This document shows positions 9,565 through 20,696 of a stretch of DNA of 64,000 nt, in pieces. The translations under genes were made by a program, and so were the position numbers. The notes under the pieces are model-generated. The model had not been told where the DNA came from. It was given only the letters and a program-made list of their open reading frames with translations, and made no database searches. This stretch comes from Diphasiastrum complanatum (taxonomy: Eukaryota; Streptophyta; Lycopodiopsida; Lycopodiales; Lycopodiaceae): assembly GCA_029204225.1 (NCBI GenBank), contig CM055099.1, positions 47,924,542-47,988,541 on the forward strand, in the 5' to 3' direction. Position 1 is the first letter of the stretch. Every line of letters starts with the position of its first letter.

Positions 9565-12500
9565 AACCTAACACCTTGAATTTGTCGCATTGACAATGAA
9601 TCTAACGGCCTTCAAGGCTCTGTTACTTAATTACAAAACTGATAGTGAAATTGGCAATTCTCCACAAATTAACATAATCATAAAAAGGAACTGAGCAACA
9701 CTTCACACAAGCATCATTGCAACTATAAAAAGCAAAGCCGTAATACTTAGAATTTGCTTCGAACAGGAACACAGATCATGCTACACAGTAACACAGACAG
9801 AAAACACTCTCCACAGCAAGCTCATATAGCAACTGTATTTCTCAAAATGAAATTACACTGTACATATAGTTGTTCACTCAGGCAATCCATGCATGACCCA
9901 GGTTGCCGTTGGCGGGATGCGTGTCCCGTGGACTTGCCTCGTGGTGAGGCCAACTGATCCTTATCAACTGATAGGACCCACAGTACAGTAGCACAGTGAT
10001 TCTACTTTAATTCTAACTCTCTCCCTTAAAGTAGAGTCTACTTTTTATACAGTCATATACATAGCTTTAAAGTCAAAAAACTTTAAGTACAGAAAGCTTT
10101 GATCTAAACTTATCAAACTTTTCTCCAACAAGTGGCTTAGTGAAAATATCAGCTCGTTGTTCTTCTGTACAACAATGAACAACATGAATTTCAAGACTCA
10201 GCAGCCTCTCACGTATAAAGTGATACTGAATCTCAATGTGTTTGGTTCTCGCATGGAAAACTGGATTATTTGCTAGATCATGTCTATCATCTCTTGATTA
10301 TTTCCCGTAATAATCAAGTCATCAACATAAAGAGCAGTCAAAACAACCATACCATCAAAGCATAAGACATAGATTTGGATTAGAATGTGTTCTCACCATC
10401 CCCTTTGAATGAAAGTAGGCATCAATCTGTAGCGCAGGCATCCCAAAGGGAGCCGGGAACCACGATTTAGCTTCCCAGCCTTCAACTCTTGCCATCCGAA
10501 CCCACATGACATACAAGCAGCCAACTCGCCAACAACGATCAGACTTAACCAACTTGAAGTTCCGAGGACCAACATTGAGATCCAACCCGACGCCATGCCA
10601 GATCGGGGGTCCCGATGTGGGTGACTTCCCTCCAAGCAAGCCGCCCGACATACATCAAACTTAACCAACTCGAAGCTTCGTTACAAACGAGTAACATCCA
10701 TTCCAAGCAAGCGGTCTGACTTACATCAGACTTAACCAACTAAAAGCTTCGTCACGAGCGCTGGAAGCCAACCTGGCGCCTTGCCAGACTGGACAGCCAT
10801 AAACAGGTAACATCCACCCAAGCAAGCCATCCAACTCAGCCGACAGGTTAGAGCCCGTTCCCCAAGAGCTTAACCCATTCACGTTCATGCAAGGCACACT
10901 CAGAACCACAAGCCGCGACAGATATGGAAACAACCAGTTCCTGGACCAAATGGTCCCGACAGCATACCGCTGGCGCCACGGACCGAATGGTCCCGACGGC
11001 ATACCGCTGGCGTCCCGGGATACGACCCTCAGCTATGTGCCAAGTTAAAAATTTTGAAAGCGGCCTTACAACTGGCGCTTTTACCGAACACTGAAACCCA
11101 GAAGGTAATCAGAGTCAGTTTGAGGAAAATCCCACTTTATTGATAAATCTGAGAAGGTTACATTTCAAGTGTGTGACCGACCCTAGTCTCCGGGGCGCTA
11201 GCATGCCAAGGCGAGAGCCATGACAACATTCTAGCAAGGGAGGCTGAGACTTGGTTGGAGCTCGCCCTGAGTCGCAACCCGCACTCCCCTATAGTATTGG
11301 TGTGATTCGGCACCCCCCCTCATACCAAGCACTCTACCCAAGCTGGTAAAGCACGTTTTTCTCTCTCTAGGATTTTCTCTTTCTAGAAAGTCATTTTATC
11401 TCTCTAGATTTTATTGATCCCCAGGCTTCCTTTAATCATGCCTAGATCGTGTGATGTGATTGCACATCGATCTGAGCTCTCTGGACTTCGCTAGAACCGA
11501 TCAAAGATCTTCAGCCATAGGAACTTGGCGCCGGCTGGATTCTGGTCACAGTGGCGCCGGGAGCGGCACCGGCGCCGTTGGCGCCAGGAGCAGCAGGGGC
11601 GCTGCTGGCGCCGGGGACATAGCTGGCGCCGATGGCGCCGGAAGTAAAGCTTGTAAAGGTAGCTTTACAACACAATCCTGCTATACCACGCACGTGGTGC
11701 CTGTTTAAGACCATAAAGCACTTTCTTCAAGCGACATACTTTATTTTCCTGTCCCTTCACTACAAAGCCTTCAGGTTGATCCATGAACACTTCTTCTTCT
11801 AACTCACCATTTAGAAAAGCAGATTTCACATCCATCTGATGCAAAAGCCAACCCAAATGTGAAGCTAAAGCAACAAGTAAGTGTAGAGTATTCCACTTAC
11901 ATACTAGCGCAAAGGTCTCCTCATAATCAATGCCTTTACTTTGTGCATACCCTTCGATAACCAATCTTGCTTTGTGTTTTGCTATACTTCCATCTGCATG
12001 GTACTTAGTCCTGTATACCCATTTGCAACCAATGGGTTTCTTGCCAACTGGTGGTTCTACTAAGTCCCATGTGCTATGCTTAGCAATTGACTCCATCTCC
12101 TCTCCCATGGCCTTGACCCAAATGTCATCATCCTTTGCTTCACCATAAGTCAAAGGTTCTTTGCTTTCAATAATGCTACATAAGAGAGCATAATTTGCTT
12201 CATACCTTTTAGGTTGTGTCTTCTCTCTTGTTGATCTTGTAGCTCTCCCTAGCTAGATGATCCTGGAAAGTCATCCATGTCACAGCTCTCCAACAATCTC
12301 TCAAACCACTTAGGGAGCTTCCTGTCAGGTGATCGGCTTCCTAGTGAAAATGTATCCCATTGTACATCCTTCTCCTTGCATTTGTCACCTGCAACTTCCT
12401 TGCACCAAAAGGTTTGCCTCTACCTCTCCAACCTGTCTCTTGAGGTTGAGTAGTAGTACCTTGAGATGTATCCTCATATTCATCACTTGGAAGGTCAATG

Positions 12501-13318
12501 AATGGATCATCATCAGGAGGTATCCTCACTATACCATCTTTCCCACTGGATGTTCTATCTTCTCAGCATCCTCGTCTTCATACATCTTGGATTCATCAAA
12601 GATAACATCACGGCTTACATGGATTTTGTTTTCCACTAGATCAAAACATCTATAGCCCTTTACACGTTCATCATATCCTAGGAATATACACTTGATAGCT
12701 TTCACATCAAGTTTACGTCTCTCTTTAGGAATGTGTACAAAGGCCTTACATCCAAAGATTCGCAAGTGGTTCACCTTTGGCTTCTTCTTCGTGAATGCTT
12801 CCTCAGGTGTTATCTTTGGTATGGCAATGGTAGGACTTCTATTTTGAGATAGACTGCCATACTGCATCCTTCTGACCAAAAATCTTTTGGTAGTTTCATC
12901 TTAGCTAGCATAGATCTGGCACTTTTAACAATCGTACGATTCTTGCATTCAGCTACACCATTGAGAGCAGGAGTATGAGCTTGCGTAAATTGTCTTTTAA
13001 TCCCACATTGATCACAAAGATCATTGAAGTCATTAGACCTGTACTCACCTCCACTATTTGATCTTAGGACTTTGATCTTCCTACTTGTCTGATTTTCGAC
13101 CAATGCTTTGAAGCTCTTAAAATTGTCAAATGCATCCGATTTCTTCTTCAAGAAGTAGATCCACATCTTACGTGACATATCATCAATAAAGGTTATGAAA
13201 TAGAAGACTTTCTCATAGGCCCACATAAGTCTGTGTGGATTAAATCCAGGATGTTCTTTGCCCTTGCAACACCCCCTTTCTTGAACTTCTCTTGATGCCG
13301 CTTCCCATATACACAACA
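9565..13318 (-). pseudogene. Copia-D integrase, RT, RNase H and 3' LTR, left copy
   Basis: Read on the minus strand from 13,318, the order is integrase (FITFIDDMSRKMWIYFL; HTPALNGVAECKNRTIV), the post-integrase FGCKAFVHIPKERRKLD block (12,529-12,879), RT (GCKWVYRTKYHADGS, then LHQMDVKSAFLNGELEEEVF, LYGLKQAPRAWYS; 11,678-12,153), a YVDDLIITGN box near 10,330, then a deletion directly into the end of RNase H. A purine tract and a 3' LTR follow (about 10,030-9,565). The RT is interrupted by the 10,428-11,672 insertion, which the right copy lacks. The integrase motif normally written 'NGVAER' reads NGVAEC. Confidence 0.88.
10428..11672. mobile_element. LTR-like insertion (solo LTR?) with CAATC target duplication, left arm only
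   Basis: Comparison with the uninterrupted right copy (…GCATCAATCCTGC… around 40,640) places the insertion exactly. It is flanked by CAATC at 10,423-10,427 and 11,673-11,677, begins TGTAGCGCAGG and ends TTTACAACA, so it has the TG...CA ends and 5-bp duplication of LTR elements. It is 1,245 bp, GC-richer than its surroundings, contains diverged internal repeats (for example AACTTAACCAACT three times; CATACCGCTGGCG twice) and many TGGCGCC words near its right end. It has no protein domains and only one terminal copy, so a solo LTR or a short non-autonomous element is likely. Confidence 0.85.
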
Positions 13319-13319
13319 A

Positions 13320-14374
13320 ACTCAGCAGACTCGAATGTTTACTTCAAATCTGTATCAGAATACTTCATCATCATCACTCTCTACGTAGATGATAAACTCT
13401 TATTCAGTAATAATCTGATTTGATGAAGGATACAAAATGCATGCTGACCTAGGAATACAAGATGACTGACATGGGTCCAAACATCCACTATTGTCTCGGA
13501 ATCCAAATTCAATGAGATTGACCCAACAGACTGACCTTTATCAGTCAGCAATGATATCTCAACAACGTGCTGGAAAAGTATGGAATGGCCAACTGCAAAC
13601 CCAGTCACTTTCCACTCGACCCTGGACTAAAACTATCAAAGGAACAGTCTCCTCAAACTGAGGCAGAAAAGGAGGAAATGAAGCGCTACGCGTTTCAATC
13701 CATCATCGGCTCACTGATGTATGCAATGATCTGCATGTGACCAGACCTTGCATATTCAATCAGTTTACTCAGCCAGTTCCTGTCAATCCAAGTGTAGTTC
13801 ATTGGAAAGCGCTAACAAAGCTCATGAAGTACATCCAAGCAACGAAAACTCTCAACATCTGCTACGGAGGCAGCCAAACTGCCAACATCCTTGAAGCCTA
13901 CACAGATGCGGATTGGGCAGGAGATGTCGACACCAAAAAATCAGCTTCTAGATTTGTATTTTTATACAACCAAGGCCCAATCTGATGGAACAGTTAGAAA
14001 CAGACCTCAGTTGCATTATCATCAACGGTACATAGCTGCCACAAATACAACCAAAGAGGCAATTTGCCTAAGAAAACATCTCGCAAACCTGAACCTTGCA
14101 CAAACGCTTCCTACAACAATCTATTGTTTCAGTCAAACCACAATAGCACTTTCTCTCAATCCGAGATTTCACTCTCGAAGTAAACATATAAAAATCAGGT
14201 ATCATTACCTTAGAGAGAAAGTGCACAGCAAGGAAGTAGAATTAATTTTCTGCAGAACAAACTACATGGCAACATATCACTTGACAAAGGCTCTACCAAA
14301 GGAGTAACATCTCAGAATTAATAATATGTTAAATCTGAAGATCACAGTTTTTCAAGATCCTCATTAAGAGGAAG
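13320..14374 (+). pseudogene. Copia-C RT end and RNase H, left copy
   Basis: The plus strand carries LYVDD at about 13,379-13,393, followed by stops. RNase H then continues with VVHWKALTKLMKYIQATKTL and EAYTDADWAGDVDT (13,737-13,985), a frame change, and the SRSKHIKIRYHYLREKV block to a stop at 14,307. A purine tract (AAGAGGAAG) leads into an LTR at 14,375. It runs opposite to copia-D, which it abuts at about 13,319. Frameshifts and stops make it inactive. Confidence 0.85.
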
Positions 14375-15146
14375 TGTTAGATTTCTTATGCTCAGTCTTA
14401 AAAATCGTTAAGTAATGAGTGTGAAGGATTTCAGATCATTCAAGATCCAATCCATGTCCGTGATCTTTGGTTACAAAAAGAAGCAAACCAACAATCCTGC
14501 AAATGTAGAAAAATCAGCATCTAGATACAAAATGAGATGCAAACTCTAAGGGATATTGATCAAACATGAACCAAAACATAAAATATGTTTGCTGTTCGTA
14601 CAATTCATCAGCAAAACCAGCCAAGAATGCTAGTACAATTCCAACAACGAGATATTGCAAGACAATGTAGCTAGTTTGTCCATATCTTGACAATTTGCAC
14701 ACATCCACATGAAATAGCTCAAACATGAGATAGAACAAGTAAAGTAAACTTGAACAACACTTCCTTGCTGATCCTTTGACCTTACTCGAGTCTTCAATAA
14801 GCTGCAAAAACAGATCCATAACATCTTTGCCAATTACCTCTCCTTTGATGCTCTTGACTAGCTCCAAATTGCCACCTTTCCTTTTGTGTTGTTGAAGCCC
14901 TTTGAGATCAACCTCTTAATCTTCCTTTTGACCATCGAAGTCATTGAACAAACTTTGTTTTCCAGATCCATTACTTGCTTTTCCAGTATGAAAACCATGA
15001 GAACCAATATCCACTTGCATAGCATCATCTACACAAGAAAATTCTCCAAAACATGTGAGTAAAGCAAAATGTGTCGCTTCCACTTGCTTATCTTTCTCTT
15101 GATCATCAAAGATATCAAAGATATGAATATCTTTAGACCTGAACCT

Positions 15147-16163
15147 CTAGAAATACTCCCTCTCAAACATATGATCTATATCCAACAAGATGTCATCAAT
15201 GCTTGATGTCGAATTTCCACAAAGGTTAGTGAAAACAATGTCACCAATGTCACCATCATAAATCAAAAGATAGATTTCAAACTTTCCATCCAACATGAAG
15301 TAGAGTAGGTGAAGATGAGTATCAAACCTAATAAATCCAGCCCTCTTGAGTCCATAACAAACCTCAATAAGCTCACCAATGAGATCTCCCTTGCCTTGAA
15401 GAAATTGCCTCTCGATTTGCTCCATGTAGTCTTCTCCAACCAACCTTTTGCCATCTTGATCATGAGTGATCAATTCATAATCATAGAATCCTTTGAGTTG
15501 ATGAAGAGATGTGAGATCCATGCCTTGGATCTTCCCAAGAACCAATCTTCCATTGCTCTTTCCTTCATAAGACTCCCTCTTAATGATTGCATCATAAGAA
15601 GTAGAAACCTCAAAAACATTAGAAGCCATGAAAAAAATGATTAGTACCTTCAACATAAGGATGATTGAAGTACTCTCTTTTTTCAAACAAGAACTTCTAC
15701 TCAATGTTTTAGGTAATGACTCATATGATAATGATTCTTCCTCACTATCATTCACAATGACATCATTCAAAGTACATCCTACTTTGAACTCTTCACATAC
15801 TTCTCTTCTTCTTGAGTTGTGACTATCTTCCTCACCAAGTCTCTTGATAGAACCATTTGATCTACTCTCTTTATGAAGACATGTGACTCTACTTGCTGGA
15901 AAAATGACTTTCTTGGAATCATAACAAATTAATGTAGAAGAACCACCTCCTTCAGGCATGCACCTAGCAACATCCTTTTCCATATGATCAAAGAAATCAT
16001 TAGCAGCAATCTTTTCCAAGGAAAAACCTTCTCCTCCATTGATGAAGTTAGCTCTTTCCTTACCTTTTCCATGCTTGCACTTGCCATGAAGAACCTTTGA
16101 AACACCATCATTATCCTCAAGACTAGCCAAGTTAGCACAAAGATGAACATCTCCAAGAAGCAT
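15147..16163 (-). CDS. Copia-B second reading frame, left copy (338 codons), no known domain
   Basis: Mirror of 36,146-37,162. It differs at three positions that I can see (HGKGKE against HGKDKE, KRLGEE against KRIGEE, NSTSSI against NSRSSI). The overlap and frame relation with the gag-protease frame are the same, so the frameshift predates duplication. Function unknown. Confidence 0.55.
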   Translation of the reverse strand: MLLGDVHLCANLASLEDNDGVSKVLHGKCKHGKGKERANFINGGEGFSLEKIAANDFFDHMEKDVARCMPEGGGSSTLICYDSKKVIFPASRVTCLHKESRSNGSIKRLGEEDSHNSRRREVCEEFKVGCTLNDVIVNDSEEESLSYESLPKTLSRSSCLKKESTSIILMLKVLIIFFMASNVFEVSTSYDAIIKRESYEGKSNGRLVLGKIQGMDLTSLHQLKGFYDYELITHDQDGKRLVGEDYMEQIERQFLQGKGDLIGELIEVCYGLKRAGFIRFDTHLHLLYFMLDGKFEIYLLIYDGDIGDIVFTNLCGNSTSSIDDILLDIDHMFEREYF

Positions 16164-17554
16164 ATTAGATCTTGACCTAGATCTAACATAAGGAAGCTTT
16201 TTAGACTTTGCATAAGATCCACCAATCTTATTGATGCTAAAGGGAATTTTGGAAAGTTGAGACCAATCTCCTTTTCCATTCCATCCTTTTTGTTAGCCAT
16301 AACAAAAGCATCAAGCTTGAAAAGTCTACCTTGTTTATTGCCCCTAGCAACCAAGATTTCTTCCTTCATAATGAAACAAGCATTACCCCCAAACTTTACC
16401 ATGTATCCTTTCTCTATCATTTGACCAACACTTAGCAAATTCTTTGAAAGTGAAGGAATGTAAAAAACACCATCAAGTATTGCTTTCCTATTAGTAGAGA
16501 GACAAATACGAGTTGAACCAATACCTTCAATCACACACTCACCACCATTGGCCATGTGAATTGCTTTCTTGGCTCCACCATAAGTGACCAAAGAAGTAAA
16601 GAACTCCTTGTGACTAGTCATGTGTGAACTAGCTCTACTATCAATCCACCATGAATCTTTGTCACCTTCACTTGATATTGGACTTGAAGAACACATCAAA
16701 AGAGAATCACCACCACCTAGATCCTCATCATTAGTAGTAAAGTTGATTTGCTTGCTACCTTCATCTCTTTGCTTCTTCAAACATTCATTTGCAAAATGCC
16801 CTTTGATTCCACAATAAAAGCATTTCAACTTAGACTTATCTTTCTTTTCGCCAAAAGAGGAAGTCTCACCTTGATCTTGCCCTTTAGACCACTTGCCTTT
16901 GACTTTGCCCTTGAACTTGCCTTTGATGAACATAGCCTCCTCTTCACAATGAGATGTCGATGTAGATCCACCTCCTCTTGATTGAAGCCTATACTCCTCA
17001 TTCACCAAGATCTCTTGCAAATCCACAATACTTGGCAAAGTCTTTTGAATAGCAAAACTTTGAACAAGATTAGCATGATCATCCAACAAGCCATTAAGTA
17101 TAACTTGAACAAGTTCTACCTCCTTAATGCTTTCATCAATACATGCTAACTCATCATTGAATGCTTTAACCCTCAAAACAAAAGCATGAGTACTTTCTTC
17201 CTTCTTTTGCAAACTTTGAAAGATTTGCTTCCTAAGAGTAAGCACTCTTGATGTATACTTGGACGCATAAAGCTTCTTCAAAGCTTGCCCAGCCTCCAAA
17301 GATGATGTGCACTTACCAACTTCCTTGAGAAGTTCATTGGTAACATTCATCTTGATCATGTGTAGAGCTTTCTTTGCTCTCTTCTCATACCTCACTTGAT
17401 CTTGTTGAGTTGCTAGTCTCTCCTCCAAACCTACAACAATCTCCATCAACTCATTCATCTCCAATAAGGACTCCATCCTCACCTTCCAAGTAGAATAGTT
17501 GATTGAGGTAAGCCTATCATTGCTCTCCAACATAAATCCACCACTTGTAGCCAT
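15929..17554 (-). CDS. Copia-B gag-protease, left copy (541 codons)
   Basis: Same protein as 34,755-36,380 with four differences that I can see: YEKRAK against YDKRAK, AGQALK against AGKALK, STRICL against STPICL and MEKVRK against MEKIRK. The zinc knuckle and the altered protease motif (DSRASS) are identical. That the frame stays open in both copies reflects the recent duplication rather than necessarily selection. Confidence 0.85.
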   Translation of the reverse strand: MATSGGFMLESNDRLTSINYSTWKVRMESLLEMNELMEIVVGLEERLATQQDQVRYEKRAKKALHMIKMNVTNELLKEVGKCTSSLEAGQALKKLYASKYTSRVLTLRKQIFQSLQKKEESTHAFVLRVKAFNDELACIDESIKEVELVQVILNGLLDDHANLVQSFAIQKTLPSIVDLQEILVNEEYRLQSRGGGSTSTSHCEEEAMFIKGKFKGKVKGKWSKGQDQGETSSFGEKKDKSKLKCFYCGIKGHFANECLKKQRDEGSKQINFTTNDEDLGGGDSLLMCSSSPISSEGDKDSWWIDSRASSHMTSHKEFFTSLVTYGGAKKAIHMANGGECVIEGIGSTRICLSTNRKAILDGVFYIPSLSKNLLSVGQMIEKGYMVKFGGNACFIMKEEILVARGNKQGRLFKLDAFVMANKKDGMEKEIGLNFPKFPLASIRLVDLMQSLKSFLMLDLGQDLICFLEMFIFVLTWLVLRIMMVFQRFFMASASMEKVRKELTSSMEEKVFPWKRLLLMISLIIWKRMLLGACLKEVVLLH

Positions 17555-20468
17555 GTTGAAGTGACTTGATCTTCTCTTTCAACCTGTTCCAATGCACAAA
17601 GCACTCTCTTGAATGTCAACAAATTAACTCAAGAAGAAATCACAAAGATATGGAACCTCTCAAATCTCTTCTAGCACTTCTAACTAGAAAATCAACACAT
17701 AGAATAGTGAAATCTTGATCAACTTATGATCTATCCTCAATCTAATGATTCTTGCCACTTCCTAAGATTAAAACACACTCAAATGAAGTTCAGTAACCTC
17801 ACAAACTAGAGATCCAATCAAAATTAGGGTTTTGACAAAATCACAAAAAAATGAATATCTCAAATTCTACATGCAATTTCTAGAAACTTGGTATATCTTC
17901 TAGTAGACTCCAATGAGACCTTCCTAATGCACCAAAAATCATCTAATTCCAGTAAACCAAGTGTGAAATCAGAATTGATCAAGTATCTAACCCTATATTG
18001 AGTTTTGACCTACAAAAGATCAATTCTACACATGCAAAAATGCTGATTTTTGAGTAGAGATCAATCTAGCATGCTCTAGCATTGGTAACTCCTCCAAATC
18101 CTTGCTAAAGATGGCTGATCCTTTCATAACCTGAAACACAAGAGCTCTGATACCATGTGAAGGATTTCAGATCATTCAAGATCCAATCCATGTCCATGAT
18201 CTTTGGTTACAAAAAAGGAGCAAACCAACAATCCTGCCAATGTAGAAAAATCAGCATCTACATACAAAATGAGATGCAAACTCTAAGAGATATTGATCAA
18301 ACATGAACCAAAACATAAAATATGTTTGTTGTCCGTAAAATTACAATACCCTATTGTATTTCACACGTGTGGAACCGAAAATAGCAATAAATGAGCATTC
18401 TACACACAAGATTGCAAGATAACACCAAGATAGTGCACCAATGAGTAGTAGAACCCAAAGAGAACCATGTATAATGATGAAATGAGAGAGAGAAGAGAGA
18501 AGATATGTCTCTCCACGAGTTACATCCTTTTATAGAGTTTCCAAACCCTATTTGGCCACTTGGCTTTCCCTCCAAAATGTAAACCCTACTATTTTTGGGT
18601 CTATATTCAATGTACCCAAAGTTCAAATTTGAATCTCTCTCAAAATCAACTACCAACTTTCCCACACTTTCAAAAAGTGTTTATTAAATGTATTTTAAAC
18701 TAATATCACTTCAAAAAGTTTATCTCTAAGTCTAAAATGAGTTTTGGCCTCTTATTGACAATTTATCAAAACGTGACTAAACTAGACTAAACTAGTTGAA
18801 ATCTCTCACAATGAGCATCCTGAAAACAGAAGGCCGACAACATGATTTCGGACCTTCACATTTTTTTTTCCTTTAAGTTTTTTCCCATTTATGCCTTAAA
18901 CGATTTAAGACACCTTTGCTTTTGCCATCTTCGCCCTTTTTCATGCCTTCACAAAAAATGTGACATATTGGCCAGAATGACTTACAAAATATTTCTAGAC
19001 CACCTTCGCCTTTTTTGCCTCTTTGCGAAAAATGTGACACAAAACCCAGAATGTCTTAAAACCATTCTAAGGCACCTTTCGGCTTTTTCGCTGTCTTAAA
19101 ACTAAGGCACGTTCGGCTTTTTCACTTCCTTAAAATATAAGGGCGTCTTCAGGATTTACATACCTTCAGTCTAACGGACACCTGCGGGTTTTTCGACTTT
19201 TTCGCATTTTTCCTACATTGGCAAACCGACATCGCCAAACGTATCAGCAACCCTAAAAACAGCTGGACAACCAAATATCCAAAAGGTGGTGAAGCGGTTA
19301 CCAACTTTTGTACATATGCTACGGCTGGCATAAATAGCCTTAAAGGCTTGTAAGATATTTCCTCTCTTATAAATCTCTATATTAGCTTGAATCAAGCTAT
19401 GTAAGTGTTAATTTTTTAATTTCTCTTTCAATTACAGTTATCTGTAGCCAGCGTTATCATGCTTAGCAAGCTGAAGTTATTACTTCAAGCCATTGTACTC
19501 ACTGTTCATATTTATCATAGTGCAATTTTTATCTCACTACTACGTTGTTCTTTTGCGTAAACAGTATGAATTCTTCTACTTGAATATCTCTGCTACTAAC
19601 TATTGCGTTTCCATTCCTACACACCTACACTTTGAGCAACCGAGCCTCCGCTGCGCTCACGACCACCGTTTTACGACAGGTACTTCATTGTGAGCTACAT
19701 GCAAGTTTGATCTTTACACAACAATATTTTTGCAAAGTTCAATTCTTTGAAGCCATGTCTTCTACTTGTGGAAGAACTCTACTTGAAGTCATGTCTTCTA
19801 CTTGTGCATACATAGGACTTGCGCCTTGATAACGATAACAAGAGACGTGAGCAAAACATGCACAAGTGAAACCGTGTTGCCATCCTCATCTAGCATAGCA
19901 ACATCTCATCACCATATCAACATCAAGCATAGCAACATGTCATCACCCATCACCATCTTCCATTGAGGCGTGCTTCCAAAACCATCCTTATCATCAATAC
20001 TTTTTCTTCTCAGTTTTAGAAACACGTGAAATTATAGTCATGGTAATTCTGAATCACCAAATCATTCTGGTTGGTTTCACTTTCACGTAAACGAGAGAAG
20101 TTGGGATGTTGTGTCATGTCGGAGGCCTCATGGACATTTGTAGCTGGAAATTGGAATGTAGTGCAAGTTACAAATGTAGTGCAATTTACACATGTGATAT
20201 GCAATTCTTTTCTCCATAGCTATCTATATATCTCCGTCTTATCTTCCTTTCTCAGCCATCGCTAATGCAAACAGACGTGTGGGTTGACTGATCTGTCTCC
20301 TGAGCTCCGTGGACGTGCCGAAATTCAAGACCCAATGTGGAGTATATTACTCGGAATTCATGCAGATGTTGGAGTAGCATTTATTGGACAAGGTCAAAGA
20401 CTCAAATAATAGTAATATCACGTCTTGATTATCTGCTCATCCTTGACGCTTGAGCTGATTGTGACTGA

Positions 20469-20696
20469 GTGAGAGGCTTTCAGGTGCAGCCGCGTAGGAT
20501 ACCACTGTCCAGCTTATGTGGCTGGCATGATAAGTTTACAGTGTTTAGAGAAGAATCAACAGGAAATGTTTACACTTCTTTCAGAGCAGTCAAGGATACC
20601 CATCCCATCAGAAAAATAATTGAATCTATGAATCTAACTCCAGACCAGTGTATAGCGTTTTTTGTTTTGTTTTTGGTGGCTTTATATAAAGCTTGA
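20469..20696 (+). CDS. Possible short exon, unknown
   Basis: Seventy-five codons ending in a hydrophobic tail (CIAFFVLFLVALYKA) and TGA. The middle has a balanced, protein-like composition (GNVYTSFRAVKDTHPIRKII), unlike the neighbouring AT-rich frames. No partner exons, domain or promoter could be identified, so it may be chance or a gene fragment. Confidence 0.2.
   Translation: MRGFQVQPRRIPLSSLCGWHDKFTVFREESTGNVYTSFRAVKDTHPIRKIIESMNLTPDQCIAFFVLFLVALYKA

Larger units (their letters stand above)
14420..18810 (-). mobile_element. Copia-B non-autonomous retrotransposon, left copy
   Basis: A 4,391-bp element flanked by ATGAG at 14,415-14,419 and 18,811-18,815, with TG...CA ends. The 5' LTR (18,156-18,810, 655 bp) is followed on the minus strand by TGGTATCAGAGC (complement of 18,144-18,155), a gag-protease frame (17,554-15,929) and a second frame (16,163-15,147). 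The 3' end shares only about 175 bp (14,420-14,594) with the 5' LTR. Integrase, RT and RNase H are absent. Confidence 0.93.
14375..19678 (+). mobile_element. Copia-C 3' LTR interrupted by copia-B, left copy
   Basis: The LTR starts TGTTAGATTTC at 14,375, right after the RNase H purine tract, and is cut after 45 bp (14,419) by copia-B. It resumes at 18,811 and appears to end at TTTTACGACA near 19,678, giving about 908 bp without the insert. The second part has repeated CTTCG/GGCTTTTTC words (18,900-19,200) and a TATA-like GGCATAAATAGCC at about 19,326. The end is inferred from the terminal CA only. Confidence 0.6.
7481..19910 (-). repeat. Left arm of a ~12-kb inverted repeat
   Basis: The reverse complement of this arm matches 32,399-44,323 over essentially its full length. 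In the inner 6 kb the paired coordinates sum to 52,309 with no net indel, then to 52,310 beyond about 13.35 kb, so there are almost no gaps. The 541-codon gag of copia-B differs at only four residues between arms. Outside the ends the flanks are unrelated. Arm-specific differences are a 1,245-bp insertion here (10,428-11,672) and about 740 bp present only in the right arm. The inner end lies next to a short tandem repeat (CATCNAGCATAGCAACAT at 19,887 and 19,921). Confidence 0.97.

Noticed and set aside
15309-15822. Plus-strand frames opposite the copia-B gag and second frame
   Set aside because: Antisense shadows of the real frames, mirrored at 36,487-37,000; no domain and no start context.
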